From Oscillospiraceae bacterium (GTDB lineage: Bacteria; Bacillota; Clostridia; Oscillospirales; Oscillospiraceae), in NCBI GenBank assembly GCA_017631155.1, contig JAGBTV010000084.1, positions 1 through 64,000 of the forward strand: a stretch of 64,000 nucleotides of DNA, read 5' to 3'. Shown piece after piece: positions 33,073-42,500 of the stretch. Each line of letters begins with the position of its first letter. Positions within the stretch are counted from its first letter, which is position 1. The translations under genes were made by a program, and so were the position numbers. The notes under the pieces were generated by a model that saw only the letters and a program-made list of their open reading frames with translations, had not been told where the DNA came from and searched no databases.

Positions 33073-34111
33073 GTCGGGCCTCCTGGGCAAGCTGCAAAAT
33101 CAAAATCTCCAGTAGCCGTTCTTTTTCATCAAAAGAAGTCTTCATTTTATAATCCGTTTCCGCGATCAACTGCGCAGCCTTAGCGCAAAATTCGGCACGA
33201 CAATACCTGGCAGCCTCCATGGCTTTTTGGGCCGGATAATCCCGCATACCCGTCAGCTTCATCAGATCAGAGACACCTTTGCCTTGGTCAAGCAAGATTC
33301 TCGCTGCGCTGATTTGACGGAACTGTCCACTTACTGCGCCAAGGATAGCAATTGGCTCCTGCTGCATTTTTAAAAGTAACTGCAATTTTTGAAGAGCTGT
33401 ACTATAACTGCCTTGACTGAGCAGATTTGTCATCTGAAACACAGCGGCATCCAACACAGGTTCTGTAACCGCATCGATATCACTTTTTTTAATCTCATCT
33501 GCACCGGAATACGCACAAATCTTTACGATTTCAGAACGGAGTGCAGTCATCGTTCCTCCGGTAATATCGATCAGATAGGCGCAAAGATCTGTTTTGATTC
33601 TTTTTCCCTGAGAAGCGAAATGACGTGTGACCCAAGCAATCAGATCACGTTGACTCTGCTTGGCAAATTCCACAATCTGACCACTGCTTTGGATAGCCTC
33701 CCAAAGCTTTTTCATGCGCTTATCCGGACTCCAGGGTGTAGTTTCATAGGTAAACACAACGGTGCAGTAATCAGGAATGTCAGAAAGAACCTCTGCAACC
33801 TTTGTTCGATCACTTTCAGGCAACTTGAACAGATCCACTTCCTCTACCCATACCATTGTGTTTTCCGCCATCATAGGAAGATTCTCCACCGCATCTGCAA
33901 ACAATTGCACGGTAAAGTTTTCATTGTTCAGGCGATGATAATTAAAGGACTCCGTCAGTTCATCAATTAAAAGTTTTTTCATCTGCTGCAAATAATGCTG
34001 CAGCAAGAATACCTCTTCTCCACAAAAGAAATAGAGTCTGTTAACACTTTTTGCGCGAAGATCTGCCTTCAACTGCTGAAGCGCAAGACCAGCATCCTCT
34101 TTCTTAGCCAC
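33065..34111 (-). CDS. holA: DNA polymerase III subunit delta
   Basis: The delta subunit opens the beta clamp in the clamp loader. The early segment KSVNRLYFFCGEEVFLL is the usual holA opening, and the rest matches the AAA-like plan without a P-loop. I use the GTG at 34111 (VAKKEDAGLAL), which has GGCGGTGA upstream and lies four bases after the comEC stop, giving 348 residues. An ATG at 34141 would extend it by ten residues into comEC and has no clear site. comEC-holA is a conserved Firmicutes pair. Confidence 0.92.
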   Translation of the reverse strand: MAKKEDAGLALQQLKADLRAKSVNRLYFFCGEEVFLLQHYLQQMKKLLIDELTESFNYHRLNNENFTVQLFADAVENLPMMAENTMVWVEEVDLFKLPESDRTKVAEVLSDIPDYCTVVFTYETTPWSPDKRMKKLWEAIQSSGQIVEFAKQSQRDLIAWVTRHFASQGKRIKTDLCAYLIDITGGTMTALRSEIVKICAYSGADEIKKSDIDAVTEPVLDAAVFQMTNLLSQGSYSTALQKLQLLLKMQQEPIAILGAVSGQFRQISAARILLDQGKGVSDLMKLTGMRDYPAQKAMEAARYCRAEFCAKAAQLIAETDYKMKTSFDEKERLLEILILQLAQEARHG

Positions 34112-34115
34112 TAAC

Positions 34116-36368
34116 TCACCGCCTATATATAATCGTTCCATCTATATCCGTTCTAAAAATCTCACACCCTGTCGCATTCAGTCTGTTTAACAATGCTTCA
34201 GCCGGGTGTCCGTATGGATTATTTTTACCTACAGAAATAACCACTGTTTCCGGTTTTGTTTGGGATAGCAACCGGTCTGATGTAGAGCCAGCAGAACCGT
34301 GATGACCTGCAACCAAAACATCGATTTGAGGAAGAGTATACTGATGCAAAAGCAACATTTCACCAAGTTCTCCTCTGTCACCGGTAATCAGTATATCACA
34401 ATTTTCGGTTTGGAACAAGACACATATACCACTTTCATTCCCTAAATCATAAGCATCCGGAGCAAAAATACGCATTTTCCCCGTTGAAAACAACACATCT
34501 AAATCTTTCTGTATTGAAACAACATGTTCACCTGACATTTCAGATACCTGCGCGCCAAGTCCGGCTTCATCCACCATGTATGGCAAATAGACATTATCAG
34601 CACGGATCCTTGTCAACAAATACGCTACACCGCCGGCATGATCCCGATCGTAATGGGTTAAAATGATCCCATCTACCTGAGATATTCCACGGCTCAGCAG
34701 TGTTTCTGCTGCAATATCGGCAGCATCTGTGTCCCGGGATCCGCCACAGTCCACAAGAAAGGTATGTCCACCACTTTGTAAGATAATGCATTGTCCCTGC
34801 CCCACATCCAGAAATGTTGCATAAGTAGAATATAACCGCGGTTCCATCCAGGATATAAACACAGCCGTCAAAAGCAAACATACACAACTGGAGAACAGAA
34901 CAATCGGATGCTTCTTTTTTAGAAGCAGGAATACAACAAACAACACATAGCAAACAACAAGCCAAATGACAATGTAAACACTTCTCGTGTATACTGCGGC
35001 AAGAGGAACTTTAGAGCAAAGTCTGGATACCAGTAAAACATACCGAATCGGCCATGCAATGATATTAGCAATGAAACCGGCAACGCCAAAACTGATGATA
35101 CTTAACGCACAGCAAACTATAATTCCGTAGAAAATGAAAGTTATGCACCACAAAGCCAGTAGATTTGTAAATACACTAACCAAGCTGACTGCCCCAAAAT
35201 AATAAGCCACAAAAGGTGTTGTTATAACCATTGCGCTTAAGGTAACCGAAACAGATGCAGTGCTCCAGCGTTTTATTTTTGGTAGGATACCTTTTCCTTC
35301 TGCGCTTCCGTACCACTTTCTTGACTGAATCCAGGATTTTATTCTTTCATAAAATAGAATAATGCCAATAACACACCCGGCAGAAAGCTGTAAGCTAACA
35401 GAAGTAATCGCCAAAGGATTCACAACCAGCATTATAAGTACGGAGAAAGCCAGCGCAGATGGTGGATCATAATCTTTAAATGCGATTTCAGCTATAATCA
35501 TCAAAATCTGCATGATGCAGGCTCTTGTAACAGAAGGCGTAAATCCAACAATGGCTGCGAAAATTATCAGCAACGGAACGGATACAAACAAGTTTATATA
35601 TCGCTTCTTAAACGTTAGCACCTGGAGCAAACCAAACAAAACGGAAACATGCAGACCGGACACTGCTACAACATGCTGAATGCCGCTAACTTTTAACGAG
35701 GTCTGCGTTTTATAATCCAAGTTGTCCCGTTCACCCAAAATAATGGCTTGTGCAAAGCCTGCGGTATCCTCCGGAAACAGCTGCTCAATACTTGTTAACA
35801 GCTTATTTCGCCATACTGCAGGCAAACAAAACCAGGGAGCTTTATCCGCATCGGTAATCTTTAAATTACCATCATCGTATAGCAAAAGAAATTTACCTTC
35901 ACTTCTGTGGTGGGTAGGATCTTCCATTCCTGCACCGGTAGTTAAACGAAATCTGAAATTGCCGGACACCACTGTTCCGGGTTCCAAAACTTCACGACCG
36001 TCCAAGTAGAATTTCACAAAGTAAGGTTTATTATCCAAATATACAAGGCCCTCAGACGCAACGCCGTAATCCGTTTCATAACTATAGTCTGTTACGGTAA
36101 TCGTCACATCCCGGTTTTGCATATCCAGCTTTGCTGCAGGCGCAAGATAAACGCCGGAATAAAACTGACTCCATCCTCCACCAATTGCACAGCCTAAAAG
36201 AATCGTAGCAACAGCTCTAATCCAAATGCGCCTCTTGGCAACAATGTAAAGCAGTATTGCAACGACTAGCGAAGCAATCGCCATCGCCCAAAGACAACCG
36301 ATATAGTAATAGCCAAAGAGCGCACACGCAATGCAAAATCCAATTGTAAAAAACACCAGAGTCAGCAT
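34116..36368 (-). CDS. comEC: DNA internalization competence protein ComEC/Rec2
   Basis: ComEC forms the membrane channel for transforming DNA. The 750-residue product has an N-terminal OB-like extracellular region, a central competence domain with many helices (GIQHVVAVSGLHVSVLFG is diagnostic), and a C-terminal metallo-beta-lactamase domain with ILTHYDRDHAGG and VAGHHGSAGSTSD. I start it at the ATG at 36368 with AAGGTGG upstream. An ATG at 36398 would lie inside the alaS terminator. Length and motifs are complete, so DNA uptake is plausible, though no other com gene is in the window. Confidence 0.93.
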   Translation of the reverse strand: MLTLVFFTIGFCIACALFGYYYIGCLWAMAIASLVVAILLYIVAKRRIWIRAVATILLGCAIGGGWSQFYSGVYLAPAAKLDMQNRDVTITVTDYSYETDYGVASEGLVYLDNKPYFVKFYLDGREVLEPGTVVSGNFRFRLTTGAGMEDPTHHRSEGKFLLLYDDGNLKITDADKAPWFCLPAVWRNKLLTSIEQLFPEDTAGFAQAIILGERDNLDYKTQTSLKVSGIQHVVAVSGLHVSVLFGLLQVLTFKKRYINLFVSVPLLIIFAAIVGFTPSVTRACIMQILMIIAEIAFKDYDPPSALAFSVLIMLVVNPLAITSVSLQLSAGCVIGIILFYERIKSWIQSRKWYGSAEGKGILPKIKRWSTASVSVTLSAMVITTPFVAYYFGAVSLVSVFTNLLALWCITFIFYGIIVCCALSIISFGVAGFIANIIAWPIRYVLLVSRLCSKVPLAAVYTRSVYIVIWLVVCYVLFVVFLLLKKKHPIVLFSSCVCLLLTAVFISWMEPRLYSTYATFLDVGQGQCIILQSGGHTFLVDCGGSRDTDAADIAAETLLSRGISQVDGIILTHYDRDHAGGVAYLLTRIRADNVYLPYMVDEAGLGAQVSEMSGEHVVSIQKDLDVLFSTGKMRIFAPDAYDLGNESGICVLFQTENCDILITGDRGELGEMLLLHQYTLPQIDVLVAGHHGSAGSTSDRLLSQTKPETVVISVGKNNPYGHPAEALLNRLNATGCEIFRTDIDGTIIYRR

Positions 36369-36382
36369 AAGCAACCACCTTG

Positions 36383-36414
36383 AAAAGGGCACCGTCATAA
36401 GACAGTGCCCTTTT
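36383..36414 (-). terminator. Terminator of alaS
   Basis: AAAAGGGCAC pairs with GTGCCCTTTT around a twelve-base loop, 4 bases after the alaS stop and just before the comEC ribosome binding site. Confidence 0.85.
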
Positions 36415-36417
36415 ATT

Positions 36418-39063
36418 TTACTTCAGCTTCGCAGCAACAAAATCATCAACCAGGGCAAGAGCATTATCCATTTTGGTCACATCCTTGCCACCGCCCATTG
36501 CAGAGTCCGGCTTGCCACCGCCACTGCCATCACAAGCAGTACAAACAGCCTTTACAAGGTCACCAGCCTTGATGCCCCGGGCGATTGCATCCTTGCCACA
36601 CACAGCAAGGAATGTCAGCTTCTCGCCATTGACAGCCGCCAAAACCGCTGCAACAGACGCATCCTTATCCCGAAGCATATCACCCATCTGACGCAGCTTG
36701 TTAGGGTCAGCATTAGGAACAGTAGCAGTCAGGACTTTAATACCGTCCACATTGTGGGCTGCAAACAGGAAGCGGTCCACTTCACCGGCAGCTTCCTTAG
36801 ACTGATACTGCTCGATACTGCGCTTTAGTTCCTTGACCTCATCGATCTGTGCCTGCAAGCGGTTTTGCAGATCCACAGGCTTTGCTTTCAGAATGTTACA
36901 AGCCTCCAGCACAAGATTCTGAGTTTTCTCCATCTCCTGCAGACAGATCTTACCGGTAATTGCCTCAATACGACGGACACCAGAAGCGACACTACCCTCA
37001 CTGGTCACGCGGAAGGGACCAACCTTAGCAGTATTATCCAAATGGGTGCCACCGCAGAGTTCCACAGAGTATCCACCCATATTGACAACACGAACAGTAT
37101 CACCGTACTTTTCGCTGAACAGAGCCATAGCACCTTGAGCCTTGGCATCTTCAATGCTCATTTCCCGAACGTCGACACCATAGCCTTCCAGGATCGCCGC
37201 CTGAACAAGGGTATTAATTTTTGCCAGTTCCTCATTGGTTACAGCGGAATAATGGGTAAAGTCAAAGCGCAGATGGTCGGGTTCCACCAAAGAACCGGCC
37301 TGATGCACATGGTCACCCAAAACGCTCTGCAGAGCTTTCTGCAGTAAGTGTGTTGCAGAGTGAGCACGCATAATGGCCTTACGGCGCTCCACATCAATGG
37401 AAGCCAAAACGAGATCATCCACCTTAATGGTGCCGCTGGTCAGCTCGCCATAATGCAGATATTTGCCGCCCTTATCCTTTTGAACATTGTTCACTTCAAA
37501 GCGGCTTTCACCAACCAAAATCACACCATGGTCTGCAACCTGACCGCCCATTTCCGCGTAGAAAGGAGTCTTATCCAGGACGATAATACCCTTCTCGCCA
37601 CCGGCAATAGAACCGGTAACTTCTTCACCCACACATACGGCCAAAACCTTAGCGTTCACGCTGTTGGTCTCATAGCCGACGAAATCGGTGGGAGTCTTGT
37701 CAAGTCCAAGATCGATACCGGCCCAGCCAAGGTCACCCAAAGCCTTTCTGGCTTCACGGGCACGAAGCTTGTCTTCTTCTCTCTGACGGTTAAACTCTTC
37801 CACATCCAGAGTCATGCCCTCATCTTCCAGCATCTCCACAGTCAGGTCAATTGGGAAACCGTAGGTAGCAGACAGCAGGAAAGCATCTGCACCGGAGAAC
37901 ACAGTCTTACCGGCAGCCTTATGCTCAGCAAGCTTTGTGTTGTAGATCTGCATACCGGTGTCGATGGTACGGGCAAAATTATCCTCTTCCACCTTGACAA
38001 CCTTGGTAATATAGTCGCAACGCTCACGAAGGTAGGTGTAGTGGGATTCATTTTCCCGAACAACTGTTTCCACAACCTCAAACAGGAAGGGATGGTTTAC
38101 ACCCAGCAGCTTGCCATGACGGGCAGCACGACGGAGCAGACGACGCAGAACATAGCCTCTGCCCTCGTTGCTGGGCAGAACACCGTCAGCAATCATGAAA
38201 GAAGATGCGCGAATATGATCGGTGATAACGCGCAGAGAAACATCCGTCTTATAGCTCTGTCCGTAGCTGGCACCGGTCAGTGCTGTCACATGATTGGTAA
38301 TGTTCATTACCGTGTCCACATCAAACAGAGAATTAACACCCTGGCAAACAACAGCCAAACGCTCCAGGCCCATACCGGTATCAATATTCTTCTGAACCAG
38401 CTCTGTATAGTTGCCGTTTCCGTCATTATCAAACTGGGAGAACACATTGTTCCACACTTCCATAAAACGGTCGCAATCGCAGCCGGGACGGCAATCAGGT
38501 TTGCCGCAACCAAACTCTACACCGCGGTCATAGTGGATCTCAGAGCAAGGGCCACAAGGACCTGCACCATGCTCCCAGAAGTTATCCTTCTTGCCCAAGC
38601 GAGTCATACGCTCCTCAGGAACACCAATAACCTTGGTCCAGATTTCCCAAGCCTCATCATCGTTTTCGTAAACGGTGGGATACATTCTCTCCGGCTCCAG
38701 GCCAACCCACTCGGGACTGGTAAGGAATTCCCAACTCCACTGCAGAGATTCGGTCTTAAAATAGTCGCCAAAGGAGAAGTTGCCCAGCATCTCAAAATAA
38801 GTGCCGTGGCGGGCGGTCTTACCGATGTTCTCGATATCACCGGTACGGATACACTTCTGACAGGTGCAGACTCTTCTGCGGGGCGGCTCTACCTCACCCT
38901 TAAAATAGGGCTTCATAGGAGCCATGCCGGAGTTGATCAGAAGCAAAGACTTATCGTTTTGCGGAATCAAGGAGAAACTAGGCAAACGCAGATGGTTCTT
39001 GGTTTCAAAGAAGCTCAGGAACATCTCACGCAGCTCATTTACGCCATAGGGTTTGTGACTCAT
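36418..39063 (-). CDS. alaS: Alanine--tRNA ligase
   Basis: AlaRS of 881 residues, full length. The catalytic domain begins MSHKPYGVNELREMFLSFF and includes the motif 2 area (GTYFEMLGNFSFGDYF). The editing domain has the zinc-type HxxxH in RAHSATHLLQKAL and the CGGTH motif in ELCGGTHLDNT. The C-terminal part has a coiled coil and the glycine-rich GSGGGKPDSAMGGG of the C-Ala domain. The ATG at 39063 follows TTTGGAGG. Expression is controlled by a T-box upstream. Confidence 0.97.
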   Translation of the reverse strand: MSHKPYGVNELREMFLSFFETKNHLRLPSFSLIPQNDKSLLLINSGMAPMKPYFKGEVEPPRRRVCTCQKCIRTGDIENIGKTARHGTYFEMLGNFSFGDYFKTESLQWSWEFLTSPEWVGLEPERMYPTVYENDDEAWEIWTKVIGVPEERMTRLGKKDNFWEHGAGPCGPCSEIHYDRGVEFGCGKPDCRPGCDCDRFMEVWNNVFSQFDNDGNGNYTELVQKNIDTGMGLERLAVVCQGVNSLFDVDTVMNITNHVTALTGASYGQSYKTDVSLRVITDHIRASSFMIADGVLPSNEGRGYVLRRLLRRAARHGKLLGVNHPFLFEVVETVVRENESHYTYLRERCDYITKVVKVEEDNFARTIDTGMQIYNTKLAEHKAAGKTVFSGADAFLLSATYGFPIDLTVEMLEDEGMTLDVEEFNRQREEDKLRAREARKALGDLGWAGIDLGLDKTPTDFVGYETNSVNAKVLAVCVGEEVTGSIAGGEKGIIVLDKTPFYAEMGGQVADHGVILVGESRFEVNNVQKDKGGKYLHYGELTSGTIKVDDLVLASIDVERRKAIMRAHSATHLLQKALQSVLGDHVHQAGSLVEPDHLRFDFTHYSAVTNEELAKINTLVQAAILEGYGVDVREMSIEDAKAQGAMALFSEKYGDTVRVVNMGGYSVELCGGTHLDNTAKVGPFRVTSEGSVASGVRRIEAITGKICLQEMEKTQNLVLEACNILKAKPVDLQNRLQAQIDEVKELKRSIEQYQSKEAAGEVDRFLFAAHNVDGIKVLTATVPNADPNKLRQMGDMLRDKDASVAAVLAAVNGEKLTFLAVCGKDAIARGIKAGDLVKAVCTACDGSGGGKPDSAMGGGKDVTKMDNALALVDDFVAAKLK

Positions 39064-39090
39064 AATATATACCTCCAAAATAACAAATCA

Positions 39091-39313
39091 AAAATAAAAA
39101 CTCGCCCCCAAAATAGGGGCGAGATAAATCGCGGTACCACCCTAATTCACCGGACAAACCGGCATCTTAGACGCTCAATAACGGGAGCACCCGTCCCGGT
39201 CTTCCCGGGCAACGCAACAAGTGGCTGGCAAGTGTTCACATAAGGGGCTCGCACCATTCCCCTATCGCTGAAATGCTTTCAAACGCTTGGCTTGTGCATA
39301 GTCTTTACATATC
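39091..39313 (-). ncRNA. T-box leader of alaS
   Basis: A tRNA-sensing leader that allows readthrough when uncharged tRNA-Ala binds. On the minus strand the T-box sequence AGGGTGGTACCGCG is perfect (39131-39144). It is followed by a terminator stem CTCGCCCC/GGGGCGAG (39101-39123) and a T-rich tail. Upstream is a Stem I region with the typical GGGGAATGGTGCGAGCCCC. GCC alanine triplets in CTTGCCAGCCACTTG (39218-39232) are candidate specifiers; I cannot fix which one is read. Confidence 0.93.
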
Positions 39314-39319
39314 AGATGT

Positions 39320-39347
39320 ATTTTATCATAATATGCAAAAAAGTCAA
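39320..39347 (-). promoter_or_regulatory. Promoter of the T-box-alaS transcript
   Basis: On the minus strand TTGACT, a 16-base spacer, TAAAAT. Confidence 0.78.
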
Positions 39348-39350
39348 CAA

Positions 39351-39389
39351 AAAAGATTCCAACATCGCACGAAATGTACGATGTTGGAA
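39351..39389 (-). terminator. Terminator of pepF and the small downstream gene
   Basis: TTCCAACATCG pairs with CGATGTTGGAA, followed on the minus strand by TCTTTTTTG. It lies directly upstream of the alaS promoter. Confidence 0.87.
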
Positions 39390-39395
39390 CAATTG

Positions 39396-39662
39396 TCAAA
39401 TATTTTCAGTCAGCCAATATTTCAAGGCTTCTCTTCCGTCCTCGTTCAGAGGAAAAACATTTTCTCCTTCCACGGTGCTCTTTTCATAACAGAACGGACC
39501 ATGCCAAAACTCGGCAACCAGGCTGCTGTTTTCAAAGTCAACTTCCTTGGATGTAGCCATAGTCACTTTCGGAACAACACGATAACGAAAGTCCCCAAAA
39601 GAACCCGTAAACGGGTTTTTCATGGCAAACCAATGAAGTGTTGGCAAATAAATCTTATCCAT
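39396..39662 (-). CDS. Conserved-looking small protein of unknown function
   Basis: An 88-residue soluble protein (MDKIYLPTLHWFAMKNPFTG and so on), rich in aromatic residues, without signal peptide or membrane helix. I do not recognise a family. Its ATG at 39662 overlaps the pepF stop by one base (TGATG), so it depends on translation of pepF, and a terminator follows 7 bases after its own stop. That arrangement supports a real gene. A role with oligopeptidase F is possible but is only inferred from coupling. Confidence 0.7.
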   Translation of the reverse strand: MDKIYLPTLHWFAMKNPFTGSFGDFRYRVVPKVTMATSKEVDFENSSLVAEFWHGPFCYEKSTVEGENVFPLNEDGREALKYWLTENI

Positions 39663-41470
39663 CACAGTTCATCCGTCAGAGCTTCCATTTCATCCAGCAG
39701 TTCGCCAAACAGCTGCAGAGCCTGGTTTACGGGCTCGGGACTGGTCATATCCACACCGGCGTCCTTCAACAGATCAATGGGGCTCTTAGAGCAGCCGCCG
39801 GACAGGAAACGGATATAATCCTTAACTGCACATTCACCCTCCGCAAGTATCTTACGGGACAAGGCAATCGCTGCGGAGTAGCCGGTTGCATATTGGAAGA
39901 CATAGTAATTGTAGTAGAAATGGGGAATTCTTGCCCACTCCAATGCGATTTCATCATCAACCACCATGTCAGGTCCGAAGTACATCTCATTCAGTCTCTT
40001 ATACTCAGCGCACAGAGCCTCGGCAGTCAGAGTCTTACCCTCACCAATCATACGACCGATGTTCAGTTCAAACTCGGCAAACATGGTCTGACGGAAGAGT
40101 GTACCCTTAAACTGTTCCAGGAAGTGGTTAATCAGGTGCGCCCGTTCCTGCTTATCTGTAGTCTTGCCAAGGAGATACTCCATCAGCAAAGCTTCGTTAC
40201 AGGTAGATGCTACTTCGGCCACAAAGATCACATAGTCAGCATCAATGGGATTCTGGTACTTGTTAGAATGCCAGGAATGAAGCGCATGACCCATCTCATG
40301 AGCCAAGGTAAACTGACTGTCCAGTGTGCCGGTATAGTTCAGCAGAACATAAGGATGAACCGATGCACCTGCCGAATAAGCACCGCTGCGCTTGCCTTCG
40401 TTCTGATAGACATCGATCCAGCGATTCTCAAAGCCTTCCTTCAAGACCTTACGGTAATCTTCGCCCAAAGGTGCTAAAGAATCGTAAACGGTCTGCTTAG
40501 CTTCTGCAAAGGGGATCTTACGGCTGACATCAGACAGAAGTGGAGCATACACATCATAAAAATGCAGTTCATCCACACCAAGTAGCTTCTTGCGCAGGCG
40601 GACATAACGGTGCATTTTATCCAGATTCTGGTGTACCGCCTCGATCAGATTCAGATATACAGATGTCGGCACTTCAGTGCGGTCAAGGGCTGCTTCCAAA
40701 GTAGAATTATACTTTCTAGCATCGGAGAAGAACTTCAGCTGCTTGCCCTGCGCATTCAGCACGGCTGCTGCAGTGTTCTTAAAATCGCCAAAAGTATGAT
40801 ACAAATTCTCATAGGCACTCTTTCGCAGGACTCGGTCTTCACTGCTTTCACAGGTCACAAAAGTTCCCTGGCTCAAGGGGTGCTTATTACCGTTGGCATC
40901 TACAGCATCCGGGAATTTGATATCCGCATTTGCGAAGGTTCCATAAATCTTTTGGGGTGCGCCGGCCATTTCGCCGGCAGCAGCCAACAGTTTCTCTTCA
41001 GCAGGAGAAAGAATGTGCTCTTTCTTACGACGCAGCTTTGTTAGATACCGACGGTACCGCTCCAAGCCCTGAGCTTCCGCATAGAAGGACTCCATCCTCT
41101 CATCAGAAATATCCATGATTTCAGGAGTCTCAAAACTGCAAGCCGCAGACAGCCCAACGATTACAGACATAAACTTACCAGACATGGCCTGATACTTCGC
41201 TACGCGGGTATCCTCATCGGATTTACGCATGCAGTAGTTTGCCAGCAGCTCTGCTTTGGCGTTGACTTGCTCCATTTTATCCAAATAGGATAACAATGTA
41301 GCACCGCTTTCAGAAAGCTTACCGGCAAAGGCTGCCAGTTCCTTTTGGTCATCGGCCAGGGTCGCCAGTTCCTGCTCCCAAGCTTCATCAGAAGGATACA
41401 TATCCTCTGTAGCCCAAGTGTCCTCAACAGCCAGTTCGCTGCGCTGGGGGATCTTTTTGATTTCTTCCAT
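39662..41470 (-). CDS. pepF: Oligoendopeptidase F (M3 family)
   Basis: A cytoplasmic zinc metallopeptidase that cleaves short peptides. The 602-residue product has the M3 motif HEMGH (H391, E392, H395) in FTLAHEMGHALHSW and the downstream glutamate in VAEVASTCNEALL. The length is typical of PepF. The ATG at 41470 follows AGGAGGCGCACC. The gene has a strong promoter and is followed by a coupled small gene. Confidence 0.95.
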   Translation of the reverse strand: MEEIKKIPQRSELAVEDTWATEDMYPSDEAWEQELATLADDQKELAAFAGKLSESGATLLSYLDKMEQVNAKAELLANYCMRKSDEDTRVAKYQAMSGKFMSVIVGLSAACSFETPEIMDISDERMESFYAEAQGLERYRRYLTKLRRKKEHILSPAEEKLLAAAGEMAGAPQKIYGTFANADIKFPDAVDANGNKHPLSQGTFVTCESSEDRVLRKSAYENLYHTFGDFKNTAAAVLNAQGKQLKFFSDARKYNSTLEAALDRTEVPTSVYLNLIEAVHQNLDKMHRYVRLRKKLLGVDELHFYDVYAPLLSDVSRKIPFAEAKQTVYDSLAPLGEDYRKVLKEGFENRWIDVYQNEGKRSGAYSAGASVHPYVLLNYTGTLDSQFTLAHEMGHALHSWHSNKYQNPIDADYVIFVAEVASTCNEALLMEYLLGKTTDKQERAHLINHFLEQFKGTLFRQTMFAEFELNIGRMIGEGKTLTAEALCAEYKRLNEMYFGPDMVVDDEIALEWARIPHFYYNYYVFQYATGYSAAIALSRKILAEGECAVKDYIRFLSGGCSKSPIDLLKDAGVDMTSPEPVNQALQLFGELLDEMEALTDEL

Positions 41471-41497
41471 GGTGCGCCTCCTAAAAAGTTTTTTACC

Positions 41498-41526
41498 ATT
41501 ATAACATCGGCTTTTTTAAAAAGCAA
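41498..41526 (-). promoter_or_regulatory. Promoter of pepF
   Basis: On the minus strand TTGCTT, a 17-base spacer, TATAAT. Confidence 0.85.
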
Positions 41527-41529
41527 TCC

Positions 41530-41558
41530 TTGCTTTTTCTGTCGGTATATGGTAAAGT
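41530..41558 (+). promoter_or_regulatory. Probable promoter of the DMT transporter gene
   Basis: TTGCTT, a 17-base spacer, TAAAGT, 15 bases before the start codon; weaker than the divergent pepF promoter next to it. Confidence 0.5.
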
Positions 41559-41573
41559 TTCGTGGGTGATGTT

Positions 41574-42464
41574 ATGAAAAAACAACTACAAGGCAGCATT
41601 AGCATTCTGTTTGCCGTTATTATTTGGGGTTCAACTTTTGTTGCCCAAAGCTTGGGCATGGACCATGTGGGCCCATTTACTTTTCAAGCCATTCGTTGTG
41701 CATTGGGTGCCATCGGTCTGCTGCCAGTGATATTTCTGTTTGACAGAAAGAAAACAGACGGTCAAAATTTCTTGAGCCGTTTTGGTGATAAACTTCTTTG
41801 GAAAGCTGCTGCTTGCTGTGCGATTCCCCTGTTCTTCGCAGCCAATCTGCAGCAATTGGGCATTGTTTCTACTGATGCCGGAAAGTCTGCGTTTCTTACC
41901 GCAATGTACATCATTTTTGTTCCCCTAATTGGCTTGGCATTTCATAAGAAGCCGTCCCCTATGGTGCCTTTTGCAGTTGTCATTGCCGTAATTGGCTTGT
42001 ACTTTCTAAGCTGTTACGGTGTTACCAGTGTTAACCTTGGAGATATTTATCTGCTTGGTTGCGCGATTGCCTTTGGTTTCCAAATTATCTTTGTGGATAA
42101 ATACGCAAATTCCGTAGACCCTCTGCGGCTCAACTGTTTGCAGGCAGCAATTTGCGCTGTGGGTTCTGCCATCGTTATGCTTTTTACGGAATCTCCCACC
42201 TTGGCCGGGATTCAGAGAAGCTGGTGGGGCATGTGCTATGCCGGCTTCTTGTCCATGGGCGCGGCATATACACTCCAAATACTGGGGCAAAAGAACATGG
42301 AGCCGACGCTAGCATCGCTGATTATGAGCCTGGAATCCGTGGTGGCGGTTCTCTGCGGTGCTCTGTTCCTGCAGGAACGGTTGACCCAGTGGGAAACCAT
42401 TGGATGTGTATTGGTATTTATCGCAGTAGTGCTCTCCCAAATCCCAATTAAATCAAAGAAATAA
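41574..42464 (+). CDS. DMT superfamily (EamA) transporter
   Basis: A 296-residue, ten-helix membrane protein with two EamA repeats: FAVIIWGSTFVAQSLGMDHV opens the first, and LGAIAFG-like GDIYLLGCAIAFGFQ opens the second. The ending (LFLQERLTQWETIGCVLVF) is typical. These carriers export amino acids or other metabolites; the substrate cannot be told. I use the ATG at 41574 (MKKQLQGSIS) with GGGTGATG upstream; a GTG at 41562 is also in frame. A bidirectional terminator follows. Confidence 0.9.
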   Translation: MKKQLQGSISILFAVIIWGSTFVAQSLGMDHVGPFTFQAIRCALGAIGLLPVIFLFDRKKTDGQNFLSRFGDKLLWKAAACCAIPLFFAANLQQLGIVSTDAGKSAFLTAMYIIFVPLIGLAFHKKPSPMVPFAVVIAVIGLYFLSCYGVTSVNLGDIYLLGCAIAFGFQIIFVDKYANSVDPLRLNCLQAAICAVGSAIVMLFTESPTLAGIQRSWWGMCYAGFLSMGAAYTLQILGQKNMEPTLASLIMSLESVVAVLCGALFLQERLTQWETIGCVLVFIAVVLSQIPIKSKK

Positions 42465-42467
42465 GAC

Positions 42468-42500
42468 AGAATCCCATCCAATTTGGATGGGATTCTTATT
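42468..42500. terminator. Bidirectional terminator between the DMT gene and udp
   Basis: AGAATCCCATCCA pairs with TGGATGGGATTCT around a three-base loop, followed by TATTTT on the plus strand. It ends the pyrH-to-udp operon on the other strand. Confidence 0.9.

Noticed and set aside
36383..36398. comEC start at the ATG at 36398
   Set aside because: This would place the first ten codons inside the alaS terminator stem without a ribosome binding site; the ATG at 36368 has AAGGTGG at the right distance.
37348..39243. A 631-codon open frame on the plus strand
   Set aside because: It lies antisense to alaS, a clear full-length gene, has no family features and runs into the T-box; it is a shadow of the alaS codon bias.
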